A DNA stretch of 64,000 bases from positions 1,426,001 through 1,490,000 of the forward strand of contig NZ_CP004393.1 of the NCBI RefSeq assembly GCF_000819565.1, in the 5' to 3' direction. A program made the translations under genes and the position numbers. The notes under the pieces were generated by a model. The model saw only the letters and a list, made by a program, of their open reading frames with translations, ran no database searches and was not told the DNA's origin. Positions 7,401 through 15,841 of the stretch are shown here, one piece after another. Numbering within the stretch: the stretch's first letter is position 1; each line of letters begins with the position of its first letter. The DNA comes from Celeribacter indicus (GTDB lineage: Bacteria > Pseudomonadota > Alphaproteobacteria > Rhodobacterales > Rhodobacteraceae).

Positions 7401-8566
7401 TGCGCACCCCACAGTTCCAGCGCCGCGCGCTTCTCGGTCAGGTAGCTGTAGCGGTTGTAGGTCCCCGCCACCCCCTCGATGGCGTGGCCGAGGACCCGCT
7501 CGATGTGTTCCTGCGGGATGCCGAGCCGCGCCATGTGGGTCGCGGCGGATCGCCGGAGGTCGTGCAGCGTCCAGTCCTCCACCTTCGACAGCCGGTCCAG
7601 CCGGGCCTTGGCCTTGGAGAAGCCCGAGACGGGCCGCTTGCCGCCGGTGGTGGAGAGGAGGAAGTCGCCCCCGTTCCACTTCGGCAGGGCCTCCACCAGC
7701 GCCAGCGCCGGGGCGGAAAGCGGCACCACCTGCGGGCGGTCGGTCTTGTAGTGGCTTCCCGGGACCTCGAACGCCCGCTGGTCGGGCAGCAGCCAGCCGC
7801 GCTCAAGGTTCGCCACCTCCGCGCGGCGCTGCGCCGTCAGGATCAGCAGCCGGACCATCGGCCCGAACGGGTAGCCCATCTCGCCCGCCGCGCCCCAGAC
7901 CGCCCTCAGCTCGTCCATCGACAGGACCCGCTCGCGCGGCGCGTAGGTCAGCTCGGGGCGGCGCATCCCGGCGACGGGGCTGGCGGCGAGGAGCCCCCGG
8001 TCAACCGCCCAGTTGAACAGCTTCGTGATGTGCTTGCGGACCTCGCGCGCGGCCCCGGTCCCATGCTCCATCGTTACCTCGTCCAGAAGCTCGTGCGCCG
8101 CCGCCCGGTCGATCCCGTCGATGGGTCTCCCGCGCCACGCGGGGACCGCGTAGGTGTTCAGCAGCCGCTCGGTGTCGCGCCACTTCTGGGTGTGGGCCTT
8201 GGCGTGCAGCTCAACGAAGCGCTTGCAGATCACCTCGAAGACCCGCTCCCCCTTCTGGCGCAGCTCGTCCTTGCGGAGGTCCGCCGGGTCGTCGCCCCGG
8301 TCGGCAAGCTCCAGCGCCTCCCGCGCCCGCTCTCGCGCCGCCTTCAGGTCAATCAGGGGGTAGGCCCCGAGGGTCATCCGGCGCAGCGGCCCCCGGTTCC
8401 CGCCGGTCCCCCGGCCCGCGACCCGGTACATCACCGACCAGCTCTTCTTGCCGCCCTCGGTCACGCGCAGGGCGAGCCCCGGGGTCAGGGCGTCGAACAC
8501 CTCCAGCCGCCGCCCGGCCTCGGGCGCGATCTTGGACACGGCCATCTCAGTCAGCTTCTTCTTCAT
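7391..8566 (-). CDS. P4-type tyrosine site-specific integrase
   Basis: The product is 391 residues. An N-terminal DUF4102-type arm-binding domain spans about residues 1-90, with the hallmark GLALRVTEGGKKSW and TLGAYPLIDLKAARERA. A SAM-like core-binding domain lies at about 105-200. The catalytic domain carries the first Arg in TAQRRAEV (about 247), the box LHDLRRSAATHMARLGI (about 335), the His in VLGHA (about 361) and the tyrosine cluster YNRYSY (about 371-376), so it looks intact. Integrases of this class insert into the 3' end of tRNA genes. A tRNA-Thr 3' segment lies 160 bp from its start codon and is the presumed attachment site. Direct GTAACGG repeats in between may be arm-type sites. 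Confidence 0.95.
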   Translation of the reverse strand: MKKKLTEMAVSKIAPEAGRRLEVFDALTPGLALRVTEGGKKSWSVMYRVAGRGTGGNRGPLRRMTLGAYPLIDLKAARERAREALELADRGDDPADLRKDELRQKGERVFEVICKRFVELHAKAHTQKWRDTERLLNTYAVPAWRGRPIDGIDRAAAHELLDEVTMEHGTGAAREVRKHITKLFNWAVDRGLLAASPVAGMRRPELTYAPRERVLSMDELRAVWGAAGEMGYPFGPMVRLLILTAQRRAEVANLERGWLLPDQRAFEVPGSHYKTDRPQVVPLSAPALALVEALPKWNGGDFLLSTTGGKRPVSGFSKAKARLDRLSKVEDWTLHDLRRSAATHMARLGIPQEHIERVLGHAIEGVAGTYNRYSYLTEKRAALELWGAQWA

Positions 8567-8575
8567 CGCAGGCTC

Positions 8576-8597
8576 CGGGGTAACGGCGGGGTAACGG
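8576..8597 (+). repeat. 11-bp tandem repeat upstream of the integrase
   Basis: CGGGGTAACGG is present twice without interruption (8576-8586 and 8587-8597), and an inverted CGTTAC lies at 8614-8619. The position between integrase start and attachment site suits arm-type binding sites for the integrase, or an operator for its promoter. Function is inferred. Confidence 0.6.
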
Positions 8598-8727
8598 ACT
8601 GGTGGGCTATTCGGCGTTACGGGCCTTTACCACCGGAGACGAATATAGCCTCCAAATGCTTGCAATTAAAGGGGTTTCGGCTATGGCGGGAGACGCCCGG
8701 AGACGGGCCCAGACTGGCGGCCCGCCT

Positions 8728-8773
8728 CTTGGTAAGGGAGAGGTCGACAGTTCAATCCTGTCCAGCAGCACCA
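8728..8773 (+). other. Attachment site: 3' half of a tRNA-Thr(GGT) gene
   Basis: The segment reads as the anticodon loop TTGGTAA (8729-8735), the 3' anticodon strand GGGAG, and a 5-nt variable region. After these come a perfect T-arm (GACAG, loop TTCAATC, CTGTC at 8746-8762), the acceptor strand CAGCAGC, the discriminator A and CCA at 8771-8773. The 5' half does not fold: no GCTGCTG acceptor strand or D-arm precedes it, and the 5' anticodon strand has two mismatches. It is therefore a duplicated 3' portion, as left at the distal end of an element integrated in a tRNA gene. The complete tRNA-Thr gene should lie upstream of the window. Confidence 0.65.
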
Positions 8774-9188
8774 TCATTTCCATTCAGATATGAAAACCTT
8801 AAGTAAGGAGCCTTGCTTGAGGTTGTCTTTGGTGAACGGACCTGGCGTTCATGCGGACACGACCGGAAGTGCCAGGCGATCTTAAGCTCTTGGATGTCTT
8901 CGAAAAGCGGATCCGCCTGTTACGGTCCTGGACCGCGGCGTCATGGGCGGTGCGGCCGGCGCTCGTCTCGGGGTCGGGAGAAAGGCGCGAGGCAGGATTT
9001 GCCTGTGTGGTCACGGAGAGCGGGAGCCGCGCTGCGAGCGCGATGGCGGTCGGGCACGCAGGGTCAGCGCGACCTTCACCACTCGTGCGCGGCGGGTGCC
9101 TTTGCGTCGGGCAGGGCGCGTCGCACCCTGCCTTTTCGATCCGCCGGTCCATCCGACGCTCTGGCGCCATCCGACGCTCTGGCGCGGG
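8774..9188. other. Chromosomal gap after the attachment site, no gene recognised
   Basis: About 415 bp follow the element boundary before the stop codon of the first monooxygenase. Open frames on both strands have no protein-like character. A perfect 18-bp tandem duplication lies at 9149-9184. No clear terminator with a T-run was found for the monooxygenase operon that ends at 9189. Confidence 0.5.
9149..9184. repeat. 18-bp perfect tandem duplication
   Basis: CCATCCGACGCTCTGGCG occurs twice in a row (9149-9166, 9167-9184), ending four bases before the end of the monooxygenase gene at 9189. It looks like a recent slippage duplication in non-coding DNA. Confidence 0.85.
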
Positions 9189-10319
9189 TCAGACCTCTTC
9201 TCTGACCGTGTCCGTGGATGTGCTGGCGTCCCGCTCGGCAGCGGCTTGGCGCAGGCTGCGCAGCAGGGCGTGGCGGAGTGCGCGGTCCTCTTCCGTGATG
9301 GCGGGCAGACCGATTGAAAATGTTTCGATCCCAAGGTCGTAATAGTCCATGACTGCCGCTGTGACGGTCTCGACCGAGCCCACGAAGGCCGGTCCCACGC
9401 CGCCCTGGAACAGGACCGAGATGCCGGTGAACAGCGCGCGATCGTGTCGATCCGACCGCTGGGCGGCCTCGACGATGCGCTGTCGTCCCACCGCTTCGGC
9501 GGGAATGCCGCCGAACTTCCCTGACGCCAGGATGCGGTCCCGGATCCGTTCGGCCTTTTGCCAGGCCGCGTCGTCGGTCTCCGCGACGATGACATTGGTG
9601 TCCCGCCAGAACTTCAGCCGACGCCCGGTCTTGGCCGAGGCGGCGCGAACCTTGTCCAGGATTTCGACGGTTCCGGCGATCGGTTCGCCGGTGATCGCGA
9701 AAGTGGAAGAGTATCGTGCGGCGAGCTCGATGCCCTGTTGCGACGATCCGGCACTGGAGATCGGCGGATGCGGGAGCTGGATCGGCAGCACGTCGGAGCG
9801 TGCGTTCGTCACCCGATAGAACTCGCCCTCATAGTCGAACGGCTCGGTCGCGGTCAGTTCACGGACGAAGATGTCCAGGAACTCGGCCGAACGGCGATAG
9901 CGTTCCTCCTTGGGAAGATGGTCCCCGTCGCGGCTTTGGTCGGCATTCGTCGAGCCCTGGATGATATGGACCGAAGTCCGCCCGCCCGAGTAGCGGTCGA
10001 GCGTCGCAAGAGACCGTGCCGCAAGCGTCGGGGCCTGTAGCCCGACCCGATGGGCGGAGGCGATGCGCAGGTTGTCGGTGGCTGCCAGGGCCAGGGCACT
10101 CAGCACCCAGACATCGGGCGAGGCCGAGGTCTGCGCGATGAGGGCACTGTCGAAACCGGCGTCTTCAAAACTGCGGGCAGTCTTCTGAAAATGCGGCGCG
10201 TCAAAGGCCGTTCTCGGCAACGCCAGTCCATAATAGGCGGCCTGGCGGTCGAAATCGCTGTCCTGGTCGCTCAATTGGTTCGAAATCCCGCTCAGGCGGG
10301 CCCGGAGTTCGATGGGCAT
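9189..10319 (-). CDS. LLM-class flavin-dependent monooxygenase, SsuD-like (copy 1)
   Basis: The product is 376 residues of the bacterial-luciferase-like TIM-barrel family, closest in pattern to alkanesulfonate monooxygenase SsuD. Visible features are AGFDSALIAQTS near residue 55 and the barrel stretch LAARSLATLDRYSGGRTSVHIIQGST. Others are YRRSAEFLDIFVRELTATEPFDYEGEFYRV and the C-terminal PAFVGSVETVTAAVMDYYDLGIETF. Such enzymes use reduced FMN and O2 to cleave C-S bonds of sulfonates, releasing sulfite. No flavin reductase gene is in the cluster, so FMNH2 must come from elsewhere. It overlaps the stop of copy 2 by one base (TGATG) and is the last gene of a five-gene operon with an ABC transporter. 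Substrate is unknown. Confidence 0.85.
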   Translation of the reverse strand: MPIELRARLSGISNQLSDQDSDFDRQAAYYGLALPRTAFDAPHFQKTARSFEDAGFDSALIAQTSASPDVWVLSALALAATDNLRIASAHRVGLQAPTLAARSLATLDRYSGGRTSVHIIQGSTNADQSRDGDHLPKEERYRRSAEFLDIFVRELTATEPFDYEGEFYRVTNARSDVLPIQLPHPPISSAGSSQQGIELAARYSSTFAITGEPIAGTVEILDKVRAASAKTGRRLKFWRDTNVIVAETDDAAWQKAERIRDRILASGKFGGIPAEAVGRQRIVEAAQRSDRHDRALFTGISVLFQGGVGPAFVGSVETVTAAVMDYYDLGIETFSIGLPAITEEDRALRHALLRSLRQAAAERDASTSTDTVREEV

Positions 10320-11446
10320 CAGGCATCCTCTTTCTGGTTATGGACGCGATCGCGCTCTGCTGCTCCCTCGCGCAACAGGCGCAGGAGTTCGGCCCGCAAC
10401 TCGCGGTCTTCTTCCGTTTCCGTGGTTATTCCGATCGAAAATGTCTCGATCCCGAGCTCGTAGTAATCGAGCACAGCCGCCGCTGCCGTCGCCGGTGTCC
10501 CGACGAAAGCCGGGCCCGAGCCCGACACCTTGGTCAGACCGGTATAGAGCGCCCGGTCGTGCCAGTCTGTGCGATCGGAGATCTGCCGGGCACGCTGCCC
10601 GCCGATGCTTTCGGGAGAAAACAGGCTGGACGCGCGTGCCGGATCGACGGCGCGAAGCAGTTCCTGCTGATAGAGGCGGGCCTTGTCATGCGCGGCCGCC
10701 TCAGTGTCTGCCAGTACGAAGTTGGCATCGCGCCAGAACCTGATGGTCCGGCCGTAATGATGCGCCCGGTCGCGCACATGGGCGACGATCTTCCGTGTTT
10801 CGGCCAGTGGCTCGGCGCTCAGCGCATAGGTGTCGAAGAAGCGCGCGGCCAGGTCCTGTCCGATCTCCGCCGAGGACGCAAAGGACAGGACGGGCCGCGG
10901 GTGCTGCACCGGCCTGACCGAAGGCAATGCGTTCTCCACCTGATAGAACTCGCCCGCATAGTCGAAGGGCTCCGTCGCGCCGAGTTGACGGATCAGGATC
11001 TCCACATATTCGGCGGCGCGGCGGTAGCGGTCCGCCTTGGCCACGAAGTCGCCGTCACGCCGCTGATCGGCATCCGTGCTCCCGAGGATGACGTGCAGGT
11101 TCGCCCGCCCCCCGGACAACCGGTCGATGGTCGCCAGCGCGCGCGCTGCCGACGTCGGAGTTTGCAACCCGATGCGATGCGCCGAGACGATACGAAGCCG
11201 TTCGGTGGATGCCAGGGCCCAGCTCGCCCGCGCCCAGACATCCGGCCAGGAACTGCGTTGCGCGATCAACGCGCTGTCCAGTCCCGCGGCCTCGTAGTCG
11301 CGGGCGGTCCGGACAAGATACTCCGGGTCGACCGAAAGGGAGATCGGCGAGGCCCCGTAGTAGAAGGCCTGGTTTGCCTGGGTGGACGTGTCATGTGTGG
11401 CACGGCGGTTCTCTGGCAGAAGCCTGCCGCGAAGTTCGATCGGCAT
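10319..11446 (-). CDS. LLM-class flavin-dependent monooxygenase, SsuD-like (copy 2)
   Basis: The product is 375 residues and a clear paralogue of the next gene: both begin MPIELR and share the same block order. Features are AGLDSALIAQRS, the segment RALATIDRLSGGRANLHVILGST, YRRAAEYVEILIRQLGATEPFDYAGEFY and a C-terminal YYELGIETFSIG. The ATG at 11446 is preceded by GGGAGGA at a good distance, so it is preferred to an ATG 20 codons upstream. The tandem pair may handle different sulfonates, or act in sequence or as a heteromer; the sequence does not decide. The gene is 16 bp downstream of the substrate-binding protein gene, linking it to import of its substrate. Confidence 0.85.
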   Translation of the reverse strand: MPIELRGRLLPENRRATHDTSTQANQAFYYGASPISLSVDPEYLVRTARDYEAAGLDSALIAQRSSWPDVWARASWALASTERLRIVSAHRIGLQTPTSAARALATIDRLSGGRANLHVILGSTDADQRRDGDFVAKADRYRRAAEYVEILIRQLGATEPFDYAGEFYQVENALPSVRPVQHPRPVLSFASSAEIGQDLAARFFDTYALSAEPLAETRKIVAHVRDRAHHYGRTIRFWRDANFVLADTEAAAHDKARLYQQELLRAVDPARASSLFSPESIGGQRARQISDRTDWHDRALYTGLTKVSGSGPAFVGTPATAAAAVLDYYELGIETFSIGITTETEEDRELRAELLRLLREGAAERDRVHNQKEDA

Positions 11447-11462
11447 AAGGAATCCTCCCGTC

Positions 11463-12491
11463 TCAGAAGCCCCAGATCGCGCCAGCCTTGCTGCGGAAAG
11501 CCGCAAGGATCTCCGCGGCCCTGTCGGCCGGGATGTCCTCGAAGCTGTAGTAGCCGATGTCGGGCAGGGTCTCGGGCCCGGGCGTTCCTGGCAGCGTGCC
11601 GTAGCTGTTGGTTTCGCTCGCGAAAAGGGCTTGCGCCTCCGGGGTATAGAGCCAGGCCTTGAGAAGTCGCGCGGCGTTCGGATGGGGCGCCCCTTCGAGC
11701 AGGCCGAGACCCGGCCCCCAGACGCCCGAGGAATCCTCGAGCAGCCGGATCCCCAGGGGAGCGCCGTCTTCGATCAGCGGTACGGCGCTTTGGGTCGGCG
11801 TCCACAGGTCGAAGAGAGCCCGGCCCTGAGCGACATACTGGAGCGCGGCGGCATTCGATTCTGCCGGCACCGCATTCGCGTGGATCCTTTCCAGCTGCTC
11901 CTGGGTGAGCGCCTGATTGTGATCGAGGATCGCCAGGTTGAAATCGGTCGCCCCTGTGCCGGTCACCTGTCCGTAGGTGATCTTGCCCTTCCATCGGTCG
12001 GCAAGCACCTCGTCGAGGGTGGACGGCAGGTCCTCCTCGGTCACGAGGCGGGTGTTGTAGACGACCGTGAAGAGATTGAGGAACGGTATCTGGAAATGGC
12101 CGCCCGGCTCCCTGTAGCGGTCGGGAAGGCCGGCCACGGTCGAAGGTTCGTCGGGTTGCAGATAGCCGTCGCGCTGGAGCACCGTCACCGTGCTCAGATT
12201 GCTGAAAAGCAGGTCGCCCGCATAGGCTCCCGTCGTCCGTTCGGCTTCGAGGCGCGCAAAAAGCGGCGCGCCCGTGGTCACCACGACCGTGGGCGTGATC
12301 GCCGGATAGGCGGCTGCGAAAGCGTCCCAGAGCGGTTGATGATTGCCATAGGGGGTGTAGATCACCACCTCCGTCTCGCCGGCAGCCTTGGCGGCGTCAT
12401 AGAGGGTCGAAAGCTCGGTTTCTGCGGACAAGGCGGATGTGCTCAGGACGACGCTCAGCACAGCTCCGGATATGGATTTGAACAAGTTCAT
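11463..12491 (-). CDS. Periplasmic substrate-binding protein of an iron/spermidine-type ABC transporter
   Basis: The product is 342 residues with a typical Sec signal peptide (MNLFKSISGAVLSVVLSTSALSA). Family-1 extracellular solute-binding features follow: AAGETEVVIYTPYGNHQPLWDAFAAAYP at the start of the mature protein and PFLNLFTVVYNTRLV in the hinge region. Further on come DRWKGKITYGQV and AWLYTPEAQALFASE. This is the fold of FbpA, PotD and phosphonate-type binding proteins; the iron-binding tyrosine pair of FbpA is not obvious. Because its operon partners are two SsuD-like monooxygenases, an organosulfur ligand is more plausible than iron. The start at 12491 has AGGATC upstream; a longer frame lacks a signal peptide. 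It lies 19 bp downstream of the ATPase gene. Confidence 0.85.
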   Translation of the reverse strand: MNLFKSISGAVLSVVLSTSALSAETELSTLYDAAKAAGETEVVIYTPYGNHQPLWDAFAAAYPAITPTVVVTTGAPLFARLEAERTTGAYAGDLLFSNLSTVTVLQRDGYLQPDEPSTVAGLPDRYREPGGHFQIPFLNLFTVVYNTRLVTEEDLPSTLDEVLADRWKGKITYGQVTGTGATDFNLAILDHNQALTQEQLERIHANAVPAESNAAALQYVAQGRALFDLWTPTQSAVPLIEDGAPLGIRLLEDSSGVWGPGLGLLEGAPHPNAARLLKAWLYTPEAQALFASETNSYGTLPGTPGPETLPDIGYYSFEDIPADRAAEILAAFRSKAGAIWGF

Positions 12492-12510
12492 TTTGATCCT
12501 TTCGAAAAGG

Positions 12511-13683
12511 TTATTCAGCCGCCTGCGTTCCCGGCGGGGCAACTCGCACGCCTTCGCGCGGGTGTTCCGCAGGCGTGGTTTCGGGGGAGGTTTCGGGGTC
12601 GGGCAACAGCAGGATTTCCGATGGCTGGATGCGGATATGGACGTATCCTTCGCCGGCCCGGACGCCGCCGTGCCCGCTCAGCGGGAGCGAGACCGTGAGG
12701 GTATGGCCGCCCGCGTCGACCTGGGCATCGAAGCGTTCGCCGGTGTAGCTGGTTGCGATCAGGCGGGCGGAAAAGCCGCGGTCATCGTCGGGGGTGGCGA
12801 CCGCGGTCGCGGAGGAGGTCCGGAACCCCGCTGTCGCACGGGCGCCGATCGCGGGGCGGGAGGTCGAAGCGACGTTCAGATCGCTCTGCCAGGTGTCGGG
12901 ACGAAAGGTCACGCCGTGAGCGGTATGGCCGGTGATCCTTCCGGGAAGGAAATTGTGAATACCCACGAATTCGGCGACGAAGCGGCTTCGCGGGGCCAGG
13001 AATATCTCGTCCGGCGTCCCTTGCTGCTCGATCCGCCCCCGATTGAGCAGAACAATGCGGTCGGCCAGGGTCAGCGCCTCGGCATGGTCGTGCGTGACAT
13101 AGATCGAGGTCCGACGCCGGGTCGAGTGGATGCGACGGATCTCGTCGCGCAGGCGAATGCGCAACTGGGCGTCGAGGTTTGACAGTGGCTCGTCGAAAAG
13201 CACCAGTGCCGGATCGGCCACCAGCGCACGCGCCAATGCCACCCGCTGCTGTTGTCCGCCGGAGAGTTCGGCCGGATGGCGTCGGGCAAAGCCGTCCAGC
13301 CCGACCAGCTCGAGCAGTTCGGAGGTCTTGCGGCGGATCGTCGCCCGATCGGCGCCGCGAGCCCGCAGCGGATATCCGACATTGGCTTCGATCGTCATGT
13401 GGGGCCATAGCGCGTAAGACTGGAACACCATGCCGATCCCTCTCCGGTGGGGAGGAACGAAGAGACTGCTCTGGGGGGCGACAACCTCGCGCCCGCCGAT
13501 GTGGATCGTCCCCGCGTCGGGATATTCCAGCCCCGCGATGCAGCGCAGGGCCGTCGTCTTGCCACAACCTGAGGGACCGAGCAGGACCACGAATTCGCCA
13601 TCCGCGATGCCGAGGTCCAGGGCATTCAGCGCCGAGGCATTGCCGAACGACTTGGAAAGGCCGGAAATATCCACCTGGCTCAT
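12511..13683 (-). CDS. ABC transporter ATPase, FbpC/PotA type
   Basis: The product is 390 residues. The nucleotide-binding domain has Walker A GPSGCGKTT (about residue 38), the Q-loop in MVFQSYALWPHM, the signature LSGGQQQRVALARAL (about 137), Walker B LVLFDEPLSNLD and the switch His in YVTHDHAEAL. A C-terminal TOBE-like regulatory region from about residue 240 begins with FLPGRITGHTAHGV and ends in a Pro/Thr-rich tail. It couples ATP hydrolysis to the fused permease encoded immediately upstream, whose stop codon overlaps its ATG as ATGA. The length matches transporters of the iron/spermidine/phosphonate class rather than the shorter SsuB class seen in the neighbouring operon. Confidence 0.9.
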   Translation of the reverse strand: MSQVDISGLSKSFGNASALNALDLGIADGEFVVLLGPSGCGKTTALRCIAGLEYPDAGTIHIGGREVVAPQSSLFVPPHRRGIGMVFQSYALWPHMTIEANVGYPLRARGADRATIRRKTSELLELVGLDGFARRHPAELSGGQQQRVALARALVADPALVLFDEPLSNLDAQLRIRLRDEIRRIHSTRRRTSIYVTHDHAEALTLADRIVLLNRGRIEQQGTPDEIFLAPRSRFVAEFVGIHNFLPGRITGHTAHGVTFRPDTWQSDLNVASTSRPAIGARATAGFRTSSATAVATPDDDRGFSARLIATSYTGERFDAQVDAGGHTLTVSLPLSGHGGVRAGEGYVHIRIQPSEILLLPDPETSPETTPAEHPREGVRVAPPGTQAAE

Positions 13684-15437
13684 GCTGTAGCTCCGTCGTT
13701 GAGCGTGACTGCGGGGCGCCCGCGCAAGAGATGCAGGAGCACGCGGCCGGCAATGCCGGCGATGACGACCAGCCCCAGAAGGATCAGCAGCATCGCCGCC
13801 GCCTGCGCGACCTTGCCTTGCAGGTTCAGGTCGAAGACGCGGGCGGCAACCGTGGTCAGGCCGGGGCCGCCCAGCAGCAGCGGCACGTCCAGATTGCCTG
13901 CGACCGACACGCCGGTGATGTACCAGGCGAACAGAAAGTGGGGCGCGACCAGAGGAACGGTCACGTCGCGGAAGGATCGCGTCGGGCTTGCCCCGTGGAT
14001 CTCGGCCGCCTGCCGCAGGTCCGGTGAGATCTGCGCAAGCGAGGCCGTGGCCAGTTGAACGGCATAGGGAATTACGACGATGACCAACGCGAGCGCCATC
14101 AGGGTCAGCGTTCCGTAGAGCTGGCGCAGTCCGGGAATGGAGATGAAGGCGGACGTGATGGCGATCGCCGCAACGACTCCCGGCAGCGCGAAGGGGATCG
14201 TTGCCGCCAGCTTCAGCGCCGTCGCTCCGCGACGGGACAGCCCCTGCGCGAGGCTTGCCACCCAGAAGGCGAGGGCGGTGGCAGCCGCACCGACGACCAC
14301 GGACAGCGTCACTGTGTTGCTCAGGGCGACCCGCGTTTCGGGGGCGGCGAGCACGCGCTGGAAATGAACGAGGGTCAGTTCGCCGTAAACACCGGGAAAT
14401 GGCTGAAACGTTGTGAAAACCAGCGTCAGGATCGGCAGGAGTTCGACCACGGAGAGGTAGGTCAGGATGAAGAGGCCGGCAAGCCAGCGTCCGCGGCCGA
14501 GGCGATAGGGCTCGCGGTTCCCGCCCTTGCCGCCGACCGTCACGAAACTCCGCCCGCCCAAGAGCCGGTATTGCAGGTATCCCAGCCCCATGGCCAGCAG
14601 AACGACAACCGACCCCAGCAGGCTGGCAGAACCGAAATCCGGCGGCATGGACCGGTTTGTGATGTCGTAGATCTGGGTGGCAACGGTTCGGATGCCTGCC
14701 GGTTCGGCCAGCACCATCGCAATGTCGAAAGTGTGCAGCCCGGCAATCACGGTGATGATCGCAGCCCCCGTGATTGCGGGGGCAAGCAACGGCAGGTCGA
14801 TCCGCCACAAGGTGCCGAACCGCCCGACACCGCTGATCATGGAAGCATCTTCCAGCGTCCGGTCGATGGCGCGAAAACCGGCGACGATGAAGATGTAGGC
14901 AAAGGCCACGACGCGGAAGGTGGTGACGAAAATCAGGCCCGCAAGACTCTCCACATTGAACGGTGTCGCACCGGGCCCCATGACCAGCCGCGCCAGATCG
15001 TTCAGGACGCCGGTATAGGGGTTGGCCAGCAGGCTGAAACTGAGCGCATAGAAGAGTGTCGGGGTGGCATACATCACGAGCATCGCGGGCGTGATGATCC
15101 GCCGGAACGGGGCGTCCGAACGTTCGGACAAAAAGGCAAAGATCGTCGCGAGCGCGATACCCGCAACGGTGGTGGACAGCCCCAGCAGCAGCGAGACGGC
15201 GAAGGCGGAATGTACCGCCGGCTCCCACAGCCGCGCCAGTGCGGCCGTCGTCCATTCGGCATCTGGCGTCAGCGGACTGGTGCGGAAACCGGCGACGAAC
15301 AACATGACAATCGGCAGTATGAACAGCACCCCCAGCACGATCCAGGTCGGGACCAATGCCAGCAGCAGCCGGCGCTGGCGTCGCCGATGCAACGGAGTTG
15401 TGCGCGGAGCGGCGGGTTCGGACAGGGCGAGGCTCAT
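13680..15437 (-). CDS. Fused two-domain ABC transporter permease, FbpB/ThiP type
   Basis: The product is 585 residues with two homologous binding-protein-dependent permease domains in one chain, about twelve membrane segments. The first transmembrane helix (LLLALVPTWIVLGVLFILPIVML) follows a basic N-terminus. Each half has an EAA-like loop: GVGRFGTLWRIDLPLLAPAI at about residue 205 and GASPTRSFRDVTVPLVAPHF at about 485, which contact the ATPase. It is the first gene of the operon permease, ATPase, binding protein, monooxygenase, monooxygenase. The AT-rich stretch at 15530-15600 is the probable promoter area. The fused arrangement is usual for ferric-iron and thiamine importers. Confidence 0.9.
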   Translation of the reverse strand: MSLALSEPAAPRTTPLHRRRQRRLLLALVPTWIVLGVLFILPIVMLFVAGFRTSPLTPDAEWTTAALARLWEPAVHSAFAVSLLLGLSTTVAGIALATIFAFLSERSDAPFRRIITPAMLVMYATPTLFYALSFSLLANPYTGVLNDLARLVMGPGATPFNVESLAGLIFVTTFRVVAFAYIFIVAGFRAIDRTLEDASMISGVGRFGTLWRIDLPLLAPAITGAAIITVIAGLHTFDIAMVLAEPAGIRTVATQIYDITNRSMPPDFGSASLLGSVVVLLAMGLGYLQYRLLGGRSFVTVGGKGGNREPYRLGRGRWLAGLFILTYLSVVELLPILTLVFTTFQPFPGVYGELTLVHFQRVLAAPETRVALSNTVTLSVVVGAAATALAFWVASLAQGLSRRGATALKLAATIPFALPGVVAAIAITSAFISIPGLRQLYGTLTLMALALVIVVIPYAVQLATASLAQISPDLRQAAEIHGASPTRSFRDVTVPLVAPHFLFAWYITGVSVAGNLDVPLLLGGPGLTTVAARVFDLNLQGKVAQAAAMLLILLGLVVIAGIAGRVLLHLLRGRPAVTLNDGATA

Positions 15438-15841
15438 GTCTCCGCCTCCGGGAATTCGGGGCGCTTCGAGACTTCAGGCCGGCGACGACTTTCCACGATC
15501 ACCCCTCTTTCCCAGTCCAGGTGGTTCCTTAAAAATTGCCTTTAAATAACGATAAAGTCGATGGAATCATTGTAGTATCAACTTCCATATTTACAGGCCC
15601 CGGCAGAATATCCATGCCATCGGCCGGCAGCTTGGAGAGCGGGTTGTTCTTCGAAGCCTCGATGGCTTTTTGTTCCTGTCATCTGCGATGGGCAGTCCAT
15701 GAATTTCATGCGATTCCGGAGCGCCTGCTCGTCCTTTCGGGATGGCGGGGAAGGGGTGAGGAAGGACGCTCTCCCGGTCGCGGTTGTCTCAGGGCCGACG
15801 CTCAGCATGCGGCGCTTCCGGCGTCCGGCCCTGCGCGGCGA
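15438..15841. other. Intergenic region between the two organosulfur operons; promoter area
   Basis: About 400 bp without a convincing gene. An unusually AT-rich patch at 15530-15600 contains TTAAAAATTGCCTTTAAATAA and further A/T runs, and is the likely promoter and operator region for the minus-strand operon beginning at 15437. The rest is the downstream region of the second operon. I could not identify a CysB- or LysR-type site with confidence. Confidence 0.5.

Noticed and set aside
8698..8773. Complete tRNA gene
   Set aside because: Only the 3' half folds; no matching 5' acceptor strand or D-arm precedes it, and the 5' anticodon strand mismatches.
8799..9342. Small genes in the gap after the attachment site
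   Set aside because: Competing frames on both strands lack ribosome sites and protein-like composition.
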